Numbered from the stretch's first letter, positions 37,510-47,473 are shown. The stretch is DNA of 64,000 nucleotides from Moraxella caviae (GCF_002014985.1 NZ_MUXU01000021.1:1-64000); one strand, 5' to 3'. The notes: generated by a model from the sequence alone, not told the origin. Numbers and translations are program-made.

Positions 37510-38547
37510 TCAAAGACTTGCCTGCTTATCCAAAAATCCTGCGATGGACTGTACGCAGTCGCTCACAAGTGCTGGGCCTTTATAAATCAAGCCAGAATAC
37601 ACTTGCACTGCTTTTGCGCCTGCTTCTAGTTTTTTGACCGCCGCTGCGCCATCGTCAATGCCGCCCACGCCAATCAAATCCACGCCACTGCCCGCCAAAC
37701 GCTCGGCAAACTGCGATAAAACTTTGGTGCTTTGCTGGCGCACAGGACGACCAGACAGTCCGCCTGCTTCATCGCCGTGCGGCAAATCTTCCACGCCTGC
37801 GCGTGATAGCGTGGTGTTTGTCGCAATCAAGCCGTCAATATCAAATTGTGCAACGGTGCGTGCGATTTCATCAATCTGCTCATCGTCCAAATCAGGCGCA
37901 ATTTTTAGCGCCAGCGGCACATAAAATCCGTAATCATTGGCAAGTCTGCTGTGGCAAGTCTTAATGCCGTCAAGCAGTACAGACAAAGCGTCCGCCGACT
38001 GCAAACTGCGCAAATTTTTGGTATTTGGACTTGAAATATTGACCGTGATGTAGCTGGCATAAGGATACACACGCTCAAGGCAGTACACATAATCGTCCAG
38101 CGCATTTTCCACAGGTGTGATGGCGTTTTTGCCGATGTTAATGCCCAGCACGCCTTTGTATTTGGCACGCTCAATGTTGGCAATCATTTGCTCCACGCCA
38201 TCATTATTAAAACCCATGCGGTTGATGATGGCGCGCGCTTCTTTTAGGCGAAACAGGCGCGGCTTGTCATTACCTGCCTGCGGGCGTGGCGTTACCGTGC
38301 CAACTTCCAAAAAGCCAAAACCAAGCTCTGATAGTGCGTCAATGTGCGCACCGTTTTTATCCAAGCCTGCCGCCAAGCCCACAGGGTTTGGCAAATGAAT
38401 GCCCATGCAAGTCGTACCCAATGCCTGCTTAGAATACGCAAAACCCAGCAAACCTGCCGAATGCGCCTTGTCAAGCATGGACAGCGTGAACTCGTGCGCA
38501 CGCTCAGGTTCCATGCTAAATAAAAACGGACGAAGTAACGAATACAT
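37510..38547 (-). CDS. pyrD: Dihydroorotate dehydrogenase (quinone), class 2
   Basis: PyrD oxidises dihydroorotate to orotate with FMN, passing electrons to membrane quinones. The 345-residue protein has the class 2 N-terminal amphipathic helix ([19 protein letters not shown]), the [10 protein letters not shown] flavin block, [23 protein letters not shown] with the catalytic Ser, and the GGIDDG phosphate site. I chose ATG 38547; the earlier in-frame codon is TTG. It stands alone downstream of a repeat-bearing spacer. Confidence 0.95.
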   Translation of the reverse strand: MYSLLRPFLFSMEPERAHEFTLSMLDKAHSAGLLGFAYSKQALGTTCMGIHLPNPVGLAAGLDKNGAHIDALSELGFGFLEVGTVTPRPQAGNDKPRLFRLKEARAIINRMGFNNDGVEQMIANIERAKYKGVLGINIGKNAITPVENALDDYVYCLERVYPYASYITVNISSPNTKNLRSLQSADALSVLLDGIKTCHSRLANDYGFYVPLALKIAPDLDDEQIDEIARTVAQFDIDGLIATNTTLSRAGVEDLPHGDEAGGLSGRPVRQQSTKVLSQFAERLAGSGVDLIGVGGIDDGAAAVKKLEAGAKAVQVYSGLIYKGPALVSDCVQSIAGFLDKQASL

Positions 38548-38868
38548 GAACACACCCAATCAACGGCAAAAACCAAAAAGAAAATCAAAAACGAACGTTC
38601 ATTATACCACATCAGCACCAAATTTAGCACCAGCAAATTTGACACCAAACAGGCGCATACTGATGAATTTTATCAATGGGTTTTTTGATAAGTTTTATAA
38701 AAACACCATCAAACAACCTTTAATAATTTTATCACACATTCATCATAAAAAATCAATCATCAAAGCGTGCGTCCACATTGTCTAGGTAAGTCATTTGAGC
38801 AAGTTATCTAAGCAAATCAGCTGGACAAATCAGCTGGATAAATCAGCTGGATAAATCAGCTGGATAAA
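38548..38868. other. Spacer between ogt and pyrD
   Basis: No gene is supported in this 321-base spacer. It contains a 13-bp tandem array at 38814-38865 abutting the ogt stop and an AT-rich section likely to hold the pyrD promoter. Confidence 0.55.
38814..38865. repeat. Four-copy 13-bp tandem array
   Basis: The unit AAATCAGCTGGAT is present as one variant copy (AAATCAGCTGGAC, 38814-38826) and three perfect copies to 38865. A partial fifth copy runs into the ogt stop codon at 38869. This is the cleanest tandem repeat in the window. Confidence 0.92.
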
Positions 38869-39474
38869 TCACACTTTGGCAAAGCGTTTTTCTAATGCCA
38901 AAAGCGCACGCTTGATTTCCACGCCGCCTGTATAACCACCCAATCCGCCATCCGCCGCAATCACACGGTGGCACGGCACGATGAGCGAAATCAGATTTCT
39001 ACCATTGGCGTTGGCGCAGGCACGAAACGCACTCGGCTTGCCAATGCGCTCGGCAAGCATCTTATAACTGATGGTCTGCCCATATTCAATACAGCAAAGC
39101 TCTTGCCATACACACATTTGAAATGGCGTACCGTGCAATAAATCAAGCGGTACATCAAACGTGGTGCGCTCGCCACAAAAATACTCGTCCAGCTCATGAC
39201 ACACCTGCAGGGCAATAGCTTGATTGCTTGGTGCGCACGATTTTTGCTCAATCACCGCTTTTTGCGCTTCCTGTTCTAGCGTTTCTCGAGCGATAAATTC
39301 TGCGTTTTCATTGATTTTGGCAAGCAGTTTTTCGGTTTTGTCGTTATGCCAATCCAACGCCAACAGCTTGCCATCTTTGACGGTCAAGCTAATAGGCGGC
39401 AAACTGGATAAATCTACGCCAATCTGCACATTTTTCGGCACGGTATAGCGCGTGGTGATGGCGCGCTGCGTCAT
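38869..39474 (-). CDS. ogt: Methylated-DNA-protein-cysteine S-methyltransferase
   Basis: This suicide repair enzyme removes alkyl groups from O6-alkylguanine and O4-alkylthymine in DNA. The 201-residue protein has an N-terminal domain of about 110 residues and the C-terminal active domain with GTPFQMCVWQELCCIEYG, the Arg-finger region SYKMLAERIGKPSAFRACANANGRN and the acceptor Cys in VPCHRV. Its length is between Ogt and the Ada C-terminal domain. Its ATG lies only five bases after the ftsY stop, so the two are probably cotranscribed, with the ribosome site inside ftsY. Confidence 0.9.
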   Translation of the reverse strand: MTQRAITTRYTVPKNVQIGVDLSSLPPISLTVKDGKLLALDWHNDKTEKLLAKINENAEFIARETLEQEAQKAVIEQKSCAPSNQAIALQVCHELDEYFCGERTTFDVPLDLLHGTPFQMCVWQELCCIEYGQTISYKMLAERIGKPSAFRACANANGRNLISLIVPCHRVIAADGGLGGYTGGVEIKRALLALEKRFAKV

Positions 39475-39479
39475 GCTTA

Positions 39480-40424
39480 TCACTTATCGCCATCAAACAA
39501 AGCGTCCACAAATTCATGCGGATCAAAGGCTTGCAAATCATCAATGCGCTCGCCCACACCAATAAAGCGAATTGGAATGTCGGTATTTTGTGCCACGTTA
39601 AACACCACGCCGCCTTTGGCTGTGCCGTCCAGCTTGGTGATGGTAATGCCAGAAAGTCCAGTTACTTCGCTGAAAATCTGCACTTGATTGATGGCGTTTT
39701 GCCCTGTGCCAGCGTCCAGCACAATCATGGTTTCGTGTGGCGCACTTGGGTCGGCTTTACGCATGACACGCACCACTTTTTCAAGCTCGTTCATCAAATG
39801 CGTTTTATTTTGCAAGCGGCCAGCGGTATCAGCAATCAGCACGTCAATGCCCTTGGCGCGTGCCGATTGCATGGCATCAAAAATCACCGAAGCACTGTCT
39901 GAGCCGTGTCCTTGCGCCACCACAGGAATGCCATTGCGCTCGCCCCACACTTGCAGCTGCTCGGTCGCCGCCGCACGAAACGTATCGCCTGCCGCCAGCA
40001 TGACAGACTTGCCTTCGCCTTGCAAGCGCTTGGCAAGTTTACCGATGGTCGTAGTCTTACCCACGCCATTAACGCCCACCACCAAAATCACGAACGGCTT
40101 TTTGCTCGTGTCAATCACCAAGGGCGCAACTTTCGGTGCCAAAATCTCCACCAGCTCTTTTTTAAGCGCCTTATACAAAGAATGCGAATAAATCAAATCG
40201 CCGCGCGCGGTCTGCTCGGTCAGACTTTTGATGATGCGATTGGTTGCGTCCACGCCAATGTCCGCCACCAAAAGCTGGTCTTCCACTTCTTCTAGTAGCT
40301 CATCGTCAATCTCTTTGCCGCCCACCAAAATATTCATTACGCCTTCAGAAAGCTGCTTGCGTGATTTGGTGAGTCCTGCCTTCATGCGCCCAAACCAGCC
40401 TTGGTTTACGTTGTCATCGCTCAT
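39480..40424 (-). CDS. ftsY: Signal recognition particle receptor FtsY
   Basis: FtsY is the GTPase receptor that docks ribosome-SRP complexes at the Sec translocon. The 314-residue protein has an N domain (MKAGLTKSRKQLSEG), G1 GVNGVGKTTTIGKLA, the DTFRAAA insertion-box region, G3 DTAGRLQNK, and G4 TKLDGTAKGG. It lacks the long acidic A domain of E. coli FtsY (497 residues), as many bacteria do. A GTPase-coupled membrane helix remains possible at the start. Confidence 0.95.
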   Translation of the reverse strand: MSDDNVNQGWFGRMKAGLTKSRKQLSEGVMNILVGGKEIDDELLEEVEDQLLVADIGVDATNRIIKSLTEQTARGDLIYSHSLYKALKKELVEILAPKVAPLVIDTSKKPFVILVVGVNGVGKTTTIGKLAKRLQGEGKSVMLAAGDTFRAAATEQLQVWGERNGIPVVAQGHGSDSASVIFDAMQSARAKGIDVLIADTAGRLQNKTHLMNELEKVVRVMRKADPSAPHETMIVLDAGTGQNAINQVQIFSEVTGLSGITITKLDGTAKGGVVFNVAQNTDIPIRFIGVGERIDDLQAFDPHEFVDALFDGDK

Positions 40425-40540
40425 AATCGTACTCTTTTATTTAAGATTTAAGGTTGCTAAATGGTTTCAAATACTTACTAAATTTACTAAAAACCGCTGA
40501 AAATTTCTCGTTACATCATCATTAAAACACACCAAACCCA

Positions 40541-40780
40541 TCACAAAAGCGGCATGACAGGCACAACCACTTCTTTTTTCGGTGCGTCTTGTTCCTGCTC
40601 GGCTGGCGCTTTTTCATCTGCGGTGCGCCCAATGTCCGCACTGTTTTCGTCCGCAATGCAGTTTACATTGTCGCCTTGCGCTGGGATTTCGGTATAAGAT
40701 TGCGTGCCATTGGGGCTGATGTGTTGTAGGTTTTCGTTGCTGTTGTCGGTTTGATTATTAGAATTATGATGAGTTGTCAT
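40541..40780 (-). CDS. Short hydrophilic protein of unknown function (doubtful)
   Basis: This 79-residue frame is Asn, Gln, Asp and Glu rich and ends KKEVVVPVMPLL. A GGAA sits about ten bases before the ATG. It has no domain I recognise and looks disordered except for the hydrophobic C-terminal tail. It could be a real small protein or an accident of composition. It lies upstream of ftsY on the same strand. Confidence 0.35.
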   Translation of the reverse strand: MTTHHNSNNQTDNSNENLQHISPNGTQSYTEIPAQGDNVNCIADENSADIGRTADEKAPAEQEQDAPKKEVVVPVMPLL

Positions 40781-41199
40781 TATGATAAGTTCCGCACGTT
40801 TATTTAAATTTATTTTAAGATATTTGTGATTGTAGTTAAAATGTCAATTTTTAGTGATGATAAAATGGCTGTTTTTGGTATTGTACCATCATTTTTATCA
40901 TTGCGCCTAAGTTTCTATGTTTAGGTTTCTGTGTTTAAGTCTCTGCACCGAAGTTTTTGCGCTTAAGTTTTTACACCCAACTTTCTATATCCAAGTTTCA
41001 TTGTCGGTTTTTACCGAATTTTTCACAAATAAACATTCTGTGATGATTTCGCTTGCGCTGGCAATCTTTCATCTGCCAATCTTTCACCCTTTAATAAAGC
41101 CAAGCCCTAAAAATTCAAGCGCACAAACCACACGCAAACACATTGCAAAACACCAATCCATCAAAAAACCTTCTCACCATTTGGCAAGAAGGCTTAAAT
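40781..41199. other. Spacer with 14-bp periodic sequence
   Basis: This 419-base spacer has no supported gene. Its main feature is the degenerate 14-base array at 40910-41007. Confidence 0.6.
40910..41007. repeat. Seven-unit degenerate 14-bp array
   Basis: Seven consecutive 14-base units share the frame AGTTTCT-TG-TTA: for example AGTTTCTATGTTTA, GGTTTCTGTGTTTA, AGTTTTTGCGCTTA, AGTTTTTACACCCA. Identity between neighbours is only partial but the period is exact. Confidence 0.75.
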
Positions 41200-41736
41200 T
41201 TATTGAGCTGGGCGAATGTCCACACGAATGGTATAATCCATCGTATCAGGCTTATGCTCAATGGCATCGTATTTTAGGCGAATGACGTGCCGCCCATTTG
41301 CCACCACCTTATAGCTGCCATTGGCAAAATCATGATAATAAGGGATTTCCAAATAAGGACGCATACGATCGTCCGACACCTGCACGTCCACCACATCGCC
41401 CACGTCAGGGTAGATGTAATAATCGCACGTCTTGCCAATCATGCTGTCGCGGCGCGAAACTTGCGTGCTGTCCACACGTTTTTGCACCAAGCGTGGGCAA
41501 TCCGCCGAAACATTCACTCGGTGCTTCACCAAGCTATCGCCCTTTGCGCTCTGCGTCTTGACTGGGGATTGTATCGGTTCAGGCTGTACAGGCGCTGCGT
41601 GCGTATTGTCAAAATCCTCATGACAAGCCGCCAAAAAAATACCCGCCACAGCCACTGCTATCATGCTCAATTTTAAGTGGCGAAATCCTGCGTGATAGTT
41701 TGTTTGTTTTATTTGATAGCCAAAAAACCATTTCAT
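41200..41736 (-). CDS. Putative lipoprotein behind a G10 tract
   Basis: This 178-residue precursor has a long N-terminus with a hydrophobic core (MIAVAVAGIFLAAC) and lipobox LAAC at Cys38, so it is probably a lipoprotein. The mature part begins with acidic and Pro/Gln-rich residues (HEDFDNTHAAPVQPEP). It has three further Cys and then a beta-rich C-terminal half (YYIYPDVGDVVDVQVSDD, GRHVIRLKY, YTIRVDIRPAQ). I do not recognise the family. ATG 41736 lies eight bases after a run of ten G residues. A GTG at 41790 is in frame through that run only when its length is 10 (or 10 plus a multiple of 3). Confidence 0.7.
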   Translation of the reverse strand: MKWFFGYQIKQTNYHAGFRHLKLSMIAVAVAGIFLAACHEDFDNTHAAPVQPEPIQSPVKTQSAKGDSLVKHRVNVSADCPRLVQKRVDSTQVSRRDSMIGKTCDYYIYPDVGDVVDVQVSDDRMRPYLEIPYYHDFANGSYKVVANGRHVIRLKYDAIEHKPDTMDYTIRVDIRPAQ

Positions 41737-42099
41737 TAAGCTCACCCCCCCCCCGCGATCCACGGAGTTCTTATAAGTAGTGCGCCGCACCGTGTGGTAA
41801 ATAGTACCAACTTGCCTTCATTTGACATCATCACCGATAAGATGACACGCCAAGAAAGCCAAACTTTATTATCGATTGTACTTTTGATTGCCCTTTGTGA
41901 TTTGCTGACTTTACATCAACCAATCACAAAGCCTAACTATACCACGAAATTTACAAAAATAAAACAAAAAATTACAATGGGACAGCGTTTTAGCCGCCCA
42001 TTTTCGTGATTTACTTTGGGTTTTGCGTAGTTTTTATCAGCTCAATACCGCTTAAAGCAAGAAAAATCAGCGATTATTCAGTGATATGAAAAGACACAC
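41737..42099. other. Spacer upstream of the G10 lipoprotein gene
   Basis: This 363-base spacer contains the G10 tract and the presumed promoter of the minus-strand lipoprotein gene. A TATAAG box on the minus strand (about 41771-41776) is a possible -10. No gene is supported on either strand. Confidence 0.5.
41745..41754 (-). repeat. Homopolymeric G10 tract (C10 on plus)
   Basis: Ten consecutive C on the plus strand, so G10 on the coding strand, are the longest homopolymer of G or C in the window. The tract ends eight bases before the lipoprotein ATG, so it doubles as its ribosome-binding region. It lies about 15-20 bases downstream of a TATAAG box. Confidence 0.9.
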
Positions 42100-42489
42100 T
42101 CAAGAAACCCACTGCGCCACACAGGCTTGCAATGTGTTACTCACCGCTTTACCAACGATTTGCGTGCGTGCATTGCTGTCAAGCGCCGCCTGCGCCACTT
42201 CGTTTAGGCTTACGCTTTGTGGTGCTTTTTCGCTCACACAGCCGCACACTTCGCTTTCTAGCTTGGCTTTGCTTTCGCTGCCCATAAAGCTGGTAACGAC
42301 TTTATAAGTCTGATTGGCGTTGAGCTGCGAGCGGCATTGATGATCTACCGCTTGCTTAAAAATGCTGGCAGCAATGCCTGATGCGCCTTCATTGCCTGTG
42401 GTGCTGGCACAGCCTGCCAAAAGCGTGCTTGCCAATGCACCTACCGCCAAGGTTTTTAGCGCAGTTTTGCGTGAAAATTTCTGAAACAT
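42100..42489 (-). CDS. Small lipoprotein of unknown function
   Basis: This 129-residue precursor has a signal peptide (basic MFQKFSRKTALK, then LAVGALASTLLAGC) with the lipid-attachment Cys at 27. The mature protein of about 100 residues is helical and contains a C-G-C pair in SEVCGCVSEKAP plus two more Cys (HQCRSQL and LQACVAQ), suggesting disulfides in the periplasm. AGGTAGG lies four bases ahead of the ATG. The family is not recognised. It is 63 bases downstream of ybaK on the same strand. Confidence 0.7.
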   Translation of the reverse strand: MFQKFSRKTALKTLAVGALASTLLAGCASTTGNEGASGIAASIFKQAVDHQCRSQLNANQTYKVVTSFMGSESKAKLESEVCGCVSEKAPQSVSLNEVAQAALDSNARTQIVGKAVSNTLQACVAQWVS

Positions 42490-42552
42490 AATACCTACCT
42501 TAAAGTGAGTTTAAAAATTGATAAAAAATAATAAAATTGGTGAAAAATGCGC

Positions 42553-43023
42553 TCAATCAGCGTCCACCACATCAGCAAACACCGCTGATAACACGCCTGC
42601 CAAATCATCAGGATTTAGCCCAATATCCAGCCCACGCCTACCGCCGCTGACGTACATTTTATCCAGCGTTTTGGCGTTGTCGTGAATGACTGTTTTTAGG
42701 CGTTTTTTCTGCGCGAGCGGACTGATGCCGCCCACGATGTAGCCTGTGATACGCTCAGCATCGGCAGGATTTGCCATTTGCAATTTTTTCACGCCCATCG
42801 CTGCCGCCAGCTTTTTTAGATTCAGCCGGCAATCCACAGGCAAAATCGCCACAAAATACGCACGCCCATCGGTGGCAAGCAAGGTTTTAAACACTTCATG
42901 CGCAAACAAACCCAACTTTTCCACCGCTTCTTGCCCAAAATTGGTGTTAGCAGGGTCGTGGTCGTATTCATGCACCGTATGGGCGATTTTTTGCTTTTGT
43001 AATAATTTAATGGCTGGGGTCAT
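42553..43023 (-). CDS. ybaK: Cys-tRNA(Pro)/Cys-tRNA(Cys) deacylase YbaK
   Basis: YbaK hydrolyses tRNA-Pro that ProRS has mischarged with cysteine, in trans. The 156-residue protein has the family beginning TPAIKLLQKQKIAHTVHEYDHD, the catalytic Lys in AHEVFKTLLA, and the GGISPLAQKKRL and SGGRRGLDIGLNP blocks. Its ATG follows the aroC stop by six bases, so it is cotranscribed with aroC. Confidence 0.92.
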   Translation of the reverse strand: MTPAIKLLQKQKIAHTVHEYDHDPANTNFGQEAVEKLGLFAHEVFKTLLATDGRAYFVAILPVDCRLNLKKLAAAMGVKKLQMANPADAERITGYIVGGISPLAQKKRLKTVIHDNAKTLDKMYVSGGRRGLDIGLNPDDLAGVLSAVFADVVDAD

Positions 43024-43029
43024 GGTTGG

Positions 43030-44118
43030 TTACTCAATCGCTGTCAGCGGCTGCACCACATCGGCATTTTGGGCGCGGTGGCGCAAATAATGGTCAAGCA
43101 GCACGATGGCAAGCATGGCTTCAGCAATCGGTGTGGCACGCACGCCCACACATGGGTCGTGGCGACCTTTGGTGATGACATCGGTGGCGTTGCCATGAAT
43201 ATCAATGGTTTTGCCTGCGGTGGTGATACTGGCGGTCGGTTTTAGGGCGATTGCCACACGAATGGTTTGTCCGCTACTGATTCCACCCAAAATTCCGCCT
43301 GCGTGATTGGCGCTAAAGCCATCAGGGGTCAGCTCGTCTCGGCTTTCATGCCCAAATTGCTCAGCCACCGCAAAGCCATCGCCAATCTCCACGCCCTTCA
43401 CCGCATTGATGCTCATCATCGCATGGGCAATGTCGGCATCAAGACGGTCAAACACAGGCTCGCCCAAGCCCACAGGGACATTTTCGGCAAAAATTTCTAA
43501 TTTTGCCCCACAGCTTGTGCCTTGCTCACGCAAAGACGTAACTAATTTTTCAAAGCGCGGCACAGCGTCTACATCACCACAAAAAAACGGGTTGTTATTG
43601 ACGGTATTCCAGTCTAATTTTTCCGCCTTTTCGGTGCCGATTTGGGTAACGTGTCCACGAATGATGATGCCCAATTTTTCAGACAGATATTTTTTGGCAA
43701 TCGCCCCTGCCGCCACACGCATGGCGGTCTCACGCGCGGACGAACGCCCACCGCCACGATAATCTCTAAACCCATACTTCATCGTGTAAGTGTAGTCAGC
43801 GTGATTGGGACGAAAAGTTGTGGCGATGTTGCCGTAATCTTTGGATTTTTGGTCGGTGTTACGGATAAGTAGCCCAATCGGTGTGCCTGTGGTGCGCCCT
43901 TCAAACACCCCAGAGATAATCTCCACCACGTCATCTTCTTTGCGCTGAGTGGCAAATTTAGACGTGCCGGGCTTTCTGCGGTCAAGCTCGACTTGCAAAT
44001 CTTCCGCTGAAAGCTCTAAATTAGGCGGTACACCGTCCACAATCGCCATCAAACCCACGCCGTGCGACTCGCCACAGGTGGTTACGGTGAATAATTGTCC
44101 TATTGTATTGCCTGCCAT
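43030..44118 (-). CDS. aroC: Chorismate synthase
   Basis: AroC is the last shikimate-pathway enzyme, eliminating phosphate from EPSP with reduced FMN as cofactor. The 362-residue protein begins [20 protein letters not shown] and carries [33 protein letters not shown] and the C-terminal [20 protein letters not shown] 44118 gives the canonical start; the open frame extends 41 codons further without family similarity. It lies between an unknown gene and ybaK in a likely operon. Confidence 0.96.
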   Translation of the reverse strand: MAGNTIGQLFTVTTCGESHGVGLMAIVDGVPPNLELSAEDLQVELDRRKPGTSKFATQRKEDDVVEIISGVFEGRTTGTPIGLLIRNTDQKSKDYGNIATTFRPNHADYTYTMKYGFRDYRGGGRSSARETAMRVAAGAIAKKYLSEKLGIIIRGHVTQIGTEKAEKLDWNTVNNNPFFCGDVDAVPRFEKLVTSLREQGTSCGAKLEIFAENVPVGLGEPVFDRLDADIAHAMMSINAVKGVEIGDGFAVAEQFGHESRDELTPDGFSANHAGGILGGISSGQTIRVAIALKPTASITTAGKTIDIHGNATDVITKGRHDPCVGVRATPIAEAMLAIVLLDHYLRHRAQNADVVQPLTAIE

Positions 44119-44143
44119 GATATACACCTTTAATAAATGAAAA

Positions 44144-45010
44144 TTATTTTTTACTTTGTTCTGTGATTTTGCCAGCAACACGCACTGCAATACCAGCACC
44201 GGGCACCAACTCGCTGGCAATGTCCGCACCCAGCTCAACAAGCATATCTCTTGTTATCAAACCACCCAACTTCTCTTTATACCATTGACCATCTTCTGTA
44301 ACTTCACCTGTCAATCCATTAACTTCGATGACGCCAACTTTATCCCCAGCCGACCATATAAATTCAAAAGCAAAAACTGGCACAAAAAATAAGTGTATTT
44401 TTTCAAATACAATCTCGTCATGTAAAATCTCATGGGCGTTGATTTTTTCACCGTTTAATGTTGAACACGCTCTTTGAACAGCAATCTGCTGCGTAAGCAA
44501 CGGCTTTAGCACCGTGTCATTTTCAAACGACTTCATTTCAGAAAAACGGTATTTTTGCATCAAATGCTCGAAATGCCCACGCTTTACATCTCTATCCAAA
44601 CCGTCCCAATATTCATTTAAAACTATCTTACGATGACAAAACTCTTGGGCAGCTATGTCAATTCTCGCCCTGTCTCTTTGATGAGATACTTCATAATCCA
44701 CACCATTGATACCGACAGATTGCACAAATGGGTTATTCATAGGCACTTGATAAATAATTTGGCTAGAATAATCAATGGATTTTACCGCCTCAATCAGCCA
44801 AAAAGGCTCATAACGACTCTCTTTTCTAGTCAAATGCACCGTATCGTCTTTTGGCCTGTTTAAGAAATTTAATTTAGCCATCATGCCAAAAGCATTTAGT
44901 TTTTTCTTTTCAGCCTGTGCCTGCGCAGCACGAAATGAATAAACTTCATCAAATACAAATAGCTTTACAGCTTCTTCTTTTATTGAAATTTCTTGATTTG
45001 TCGCCGTCAT
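44144..45010 (-). CDS. Unknown protein upstream of aroC
   Basis: I do not recognise this 288-residue protein. It starts [22 protein letters not shown] and has no signal peptide. A first half with [20 protein letters not shown] leads to a mixed helical middle. A hydrophobic strand segment, [15 protein letters not shown], is followed by [23 protein letters not shown], and a Gly/Ala/Val-rich end ([21 protein letters not shown]) looks amphipathic. Base use is more AT-rich than its neighbours, which may mark transfer. GGA precedes the ATG and aroC begins 25 bases after the stop, so it is probably cotranscribed with aroC. Confidence 0.7.
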   Translation of the reverse strand: MTATNQEISIKEEAVKLFVFDEVYSFRAAQAQAEKKKLNAFGMMAKLNFLNRPKDDTVHLTRKESRYEPFWLIEAVKSIDYSSQIIYQVPMNNPFVQSVGINGVDYEVSHQRDRARIDIAAQEFCHRKIVLNEYWDGLDRDVKRGHFEHLMQKYRFSEMKSFENDTVLKPLLTQQIAVQRACSTLNGEKINAHEILHDEIVFEKIHLFFVPVFAFEFIWSAGDKVGVIEVNGLTGEVTEDGQWYKEKLGGLITRDMLVELGADIASELVPGAGIAVRVAGKITEQSKK

Positions 45011-45511
45011 TGCTTCATCCAGTCCTCAAATTCTATAAGCCAAATACTGCCCAAAACATCAATTATCATATTGTCAATGCGATGAATGCATGTGATATGG
45101 CGTTTAATGTTCGCATTTATCAAGACCTACCAAACACCCAAAACACCGCACATCACAAATGCGCTGCCAATATAACAAAACTTTAAATTCACCTATCATA
45201 CCAAACTTTCCACCTTTTGGCATGATTTTTACGTTTTAAAGGCAGATTTATCCATTTAATTTTAACAATGCGTTTAAAATTTCGCCCAAAGTTACATTAA
45301 AATCTGCCAAAAGTTGTCTAAAGTTGCATTTGAAAAATCCAGCACAAATCCCCATAAATAAACCAACATTAAAATTCCCCACAGCTTGTGGCAAATTCGC
45401 ACTCTCTTTCGTGCGCTTGGGCAAGTTGTGTGGTATAATGTAAAATTTGCGCATTGCCAGTGAAGGCAGTGAGCTATCACATCATCTTTAACGTTTGCAA
45501 GCGAGTCTTTA
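45011..45511. other. Spacer between the unknown gene and rpoD
   Basis: This 501-base spacer separates the unknown gene (-) and rpoD (+). It contains the rpoD promoter at 45431-45439 and many imperfect CAAAGTT/AAAGTTG words around 45285-45330. No gene is supported. Confidence 0.55.
45431..45439 (+). promoter_or_regulatory. rpoD promoter (extended -10)
   Basis: TGGTATAAT is a perfect TGnTATAAT extended -10 about 73 bases before the rpoD ATG. No -35 is needed for this class and none is clear. Confidence 0.6.
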
Positions 45512-47377
45512 ATGAGTGAACAACAACCCATTTCGCAGTTAGCCACCCTAATCCAGCTCGGCAAAGAGCAAGGCTACCTAACCTATGCCGAAGTGAACGA
45601 TCAGCTGCCCGACTCTGTTACCGAAAGCGATCAGATCGAAGACATCGTGCAAATGCTGACAGACGTAGGCATTCCGATTTTTGAAGTTGCGCCTGATGAT
45701 GACGAAATTCTGCTTAACGGCAGCGGCAACGATGACGAAATGGCAGCCGATGAAGCCGCTGCCGTGCTTGCCAGCGTGGAGACTGAGCCGGGGCGCACCA
45801 CCGACCCTGTGCGTATGTATATGCGTGAAATGGGTACGGTGGATTTGCTGACTCGTGAAGGCGAGATTGGTATTGCCAAGCGCATTGAAGAAGGCACTCG
45901 TGAAGTGCAGTACATCATGGCGTACTGGCCGGGTACGGTGAAATTTGTGCTGGACGAATATGCGCAAGTTCACACAGGCGAGAAGAAAATTTCTGACATC
46001 GTGTCAGGATTTTTGACGCTAGAAGATGATGAATTTGACCTAAATGACGATGACGAAATCAATCTAAATCTTAAGGACGATTCGCCAAACACGCTGGATG
46101 ACGACAGCGACGATGACGAAGATGATGGCGATTTGGACGCAGCTGGCGGTGATGACGATGGTGATCTTGACCCTGAAGAAGTGGCTGCACGCTTTGAAGA
46201 AATTGAAAAACTGTTTGACAAAGCACGCGCCACTCTTAAAAAACACGGTCGTGAGAGCGCCAAAACCAAGGCGGCTTATGATGAGCTTGCCACGAAGTTT
46301 ATGCTGATTAAGCTAAATAACCGCTTGTCCGATCAAATCATGGCGCTCATGCGTGATGTGTATGACGATGTGCGCACCACCGAACGCAAAATCATGCGCC
46401 TTGTGATTCGTAAAGGCAAAATGCCGATTGAAGAGTTCAAAAAAACCTTCCCAAGTAACGAAACCAACGTGGAATGGCTGCCACTGCGCATCAGCGGCAA
46501 GCCAGCCTTTGCCGAAACGCTAGAAGCCGTGCTGCCTGACGTGATTCGCCTACAAGAAAAAATTCTGGCACACGAAGAAACGCTGCAAATGGACGTAAAA
46601 AGCATGAAAGCGGTGGCTCGCCAAATGGCAATCGGTGAAGCCAAAGCACGCCGTGCCAAAAAAGACATGGTAGAAGCCAACTTGCGTTTGGTAATTTCTA
46701 TCGCCAAAAAATACACCAACCGCGGCTTGCAATTTTTGGATTTAATCCAAGAAGGTAACATTGGCTTGATGAAAGCGGTAGATAAATTTGAATACCGCCG
46801 TGGTTATAAGTTCTCAACCTACGCCACATGGTGGATTCGCCAAGCCATCACCCGCTCAATCGCCGACCAAGCACGCACCATTCGTATTCCTGTGCATATG
46901 ATTGAGACGATTAACAAAATCAATCGTGTCAGCCGCCAGCTTTTACAAGAAATGGGACGTGAGCCAACGCCAGAAGAATTGGGCGAACGCTTAGACATGG
47001 ACGAAGCCAAAGTGCGTAAAGTCCTAAAAATCGCCAAAGAACCGATTTCTATGGAAACACCGATTGGCGATGATGAAGATAGCCACTTGGGTGATTTCAT
47101 TGAAGACAGCACCATCTCAAGCCCTGTGGATTCTGCCACGGCTGAAGGCTTGCGTGAAGCCACGCGCGAAGTGCTGGATAATCTCACCGAACGAGAAGCC
47201 AAAGTACTAAAAATGCGTTTTGGTATTGATATGGCGTCCGACCACACGCTTGAAGAAGTGGGCAAGCAATTTGACGTAACACGTGAGCGTATTCGCCAAA
47301 TAGAAGCCAAGGCGTTGCGCAAACTTCGCCACCCAAGCCGCTCAGAGCATTTGCGCTCATTCCTTGAGAATGATTAA
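45512..47377 (+). CDS. rpoD: RNA polymerase primary sigma factor RpoD
   Basis: This is the housekeeping sigma-70 of 621 residues. Region 1.1 is at the N-terminus ([21 protein letters not shown]). Region 1.2 includes [13 protein letters not shown]. An acidic Asp-rich nonconserved segment lies about residues 170-225. Regions 2.1-2.4 carry [27 protein letters not shown] and [15 protein letters not shown]. Region 4.2 has the helix-turn-helix [24 protein letters not shown]. It is alone here, separated from dnaG, with its own promoter and terminator. Confidence 0.97.
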   Translation: MSEQQPISQLATLIQLGKEQGYLTYAEVNDQLPDSVTESDQIEDIVQMLTDVGIPIFEVAPDDDEILLNGSGNDDEMAADEAAAVLASVETEPGRTTDPVRMYMREMGTVDLLTREGEIGIAKRIEEGTREVQYIMAYWPGTVKFVLDEYAQVHTGEKKISDIVSGFLTLEDDEFDLNDDDEINLNLKDDSPNTLDDDSDDDEDDGDLDAAGGDDDGDLDPEEVAARFEEIEKLFDKARATLKKHGRESAKTKAAYDELATKFMLIKLNNRLSDQIMALMRDVYDDVRTTERKIMRLVIRKGKMPIEEFKKTFPSNETNVEWLPLRISGKPAFAETLEAVLPDVIRLQEKILAHEETLQMDVKSMKAVARQMAIGEAKARRAKKDMVEANLRLVISIAKKYTNRGLQFLDLIQEGNIGLMKAVDKFEYRRGYKFSTYATWWIRQAITRSIADQARTIRIPVHMIETINKINRVSRQLLQEMGREPTPEELGERLDMDEAKVRKVLKIAKEPISMETPIGDDEDSHLGDFIEDSTISSPVDSATAEGLREATREVLDNLTEREAKVLKMRFGIDMASDHTLEEVGKQFDVTRERIRQIEAKALRKLRHPSRSEHLRSFLEND

Positions 47378-47403
47378 TAAACTAAAATCATCATTGACAA
47401 ACA

Positions 47404-47430
47404 CACAAAACAGCTCGCTTTGGGCTGTTT
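47404..47430 (+). terminator. rpoD terminator
   Basis: CAAAACAGC/GCTGTTTTG with a 9-nt loop, followed by TTTTTT. It lies 27 bases after the rpoD stop codon. Confidence 0.85.
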
Positions 47431-47473
47431 TGTTTTTTAATAATTAACTCAGCCAGCTTTAATGCAGTAAATT

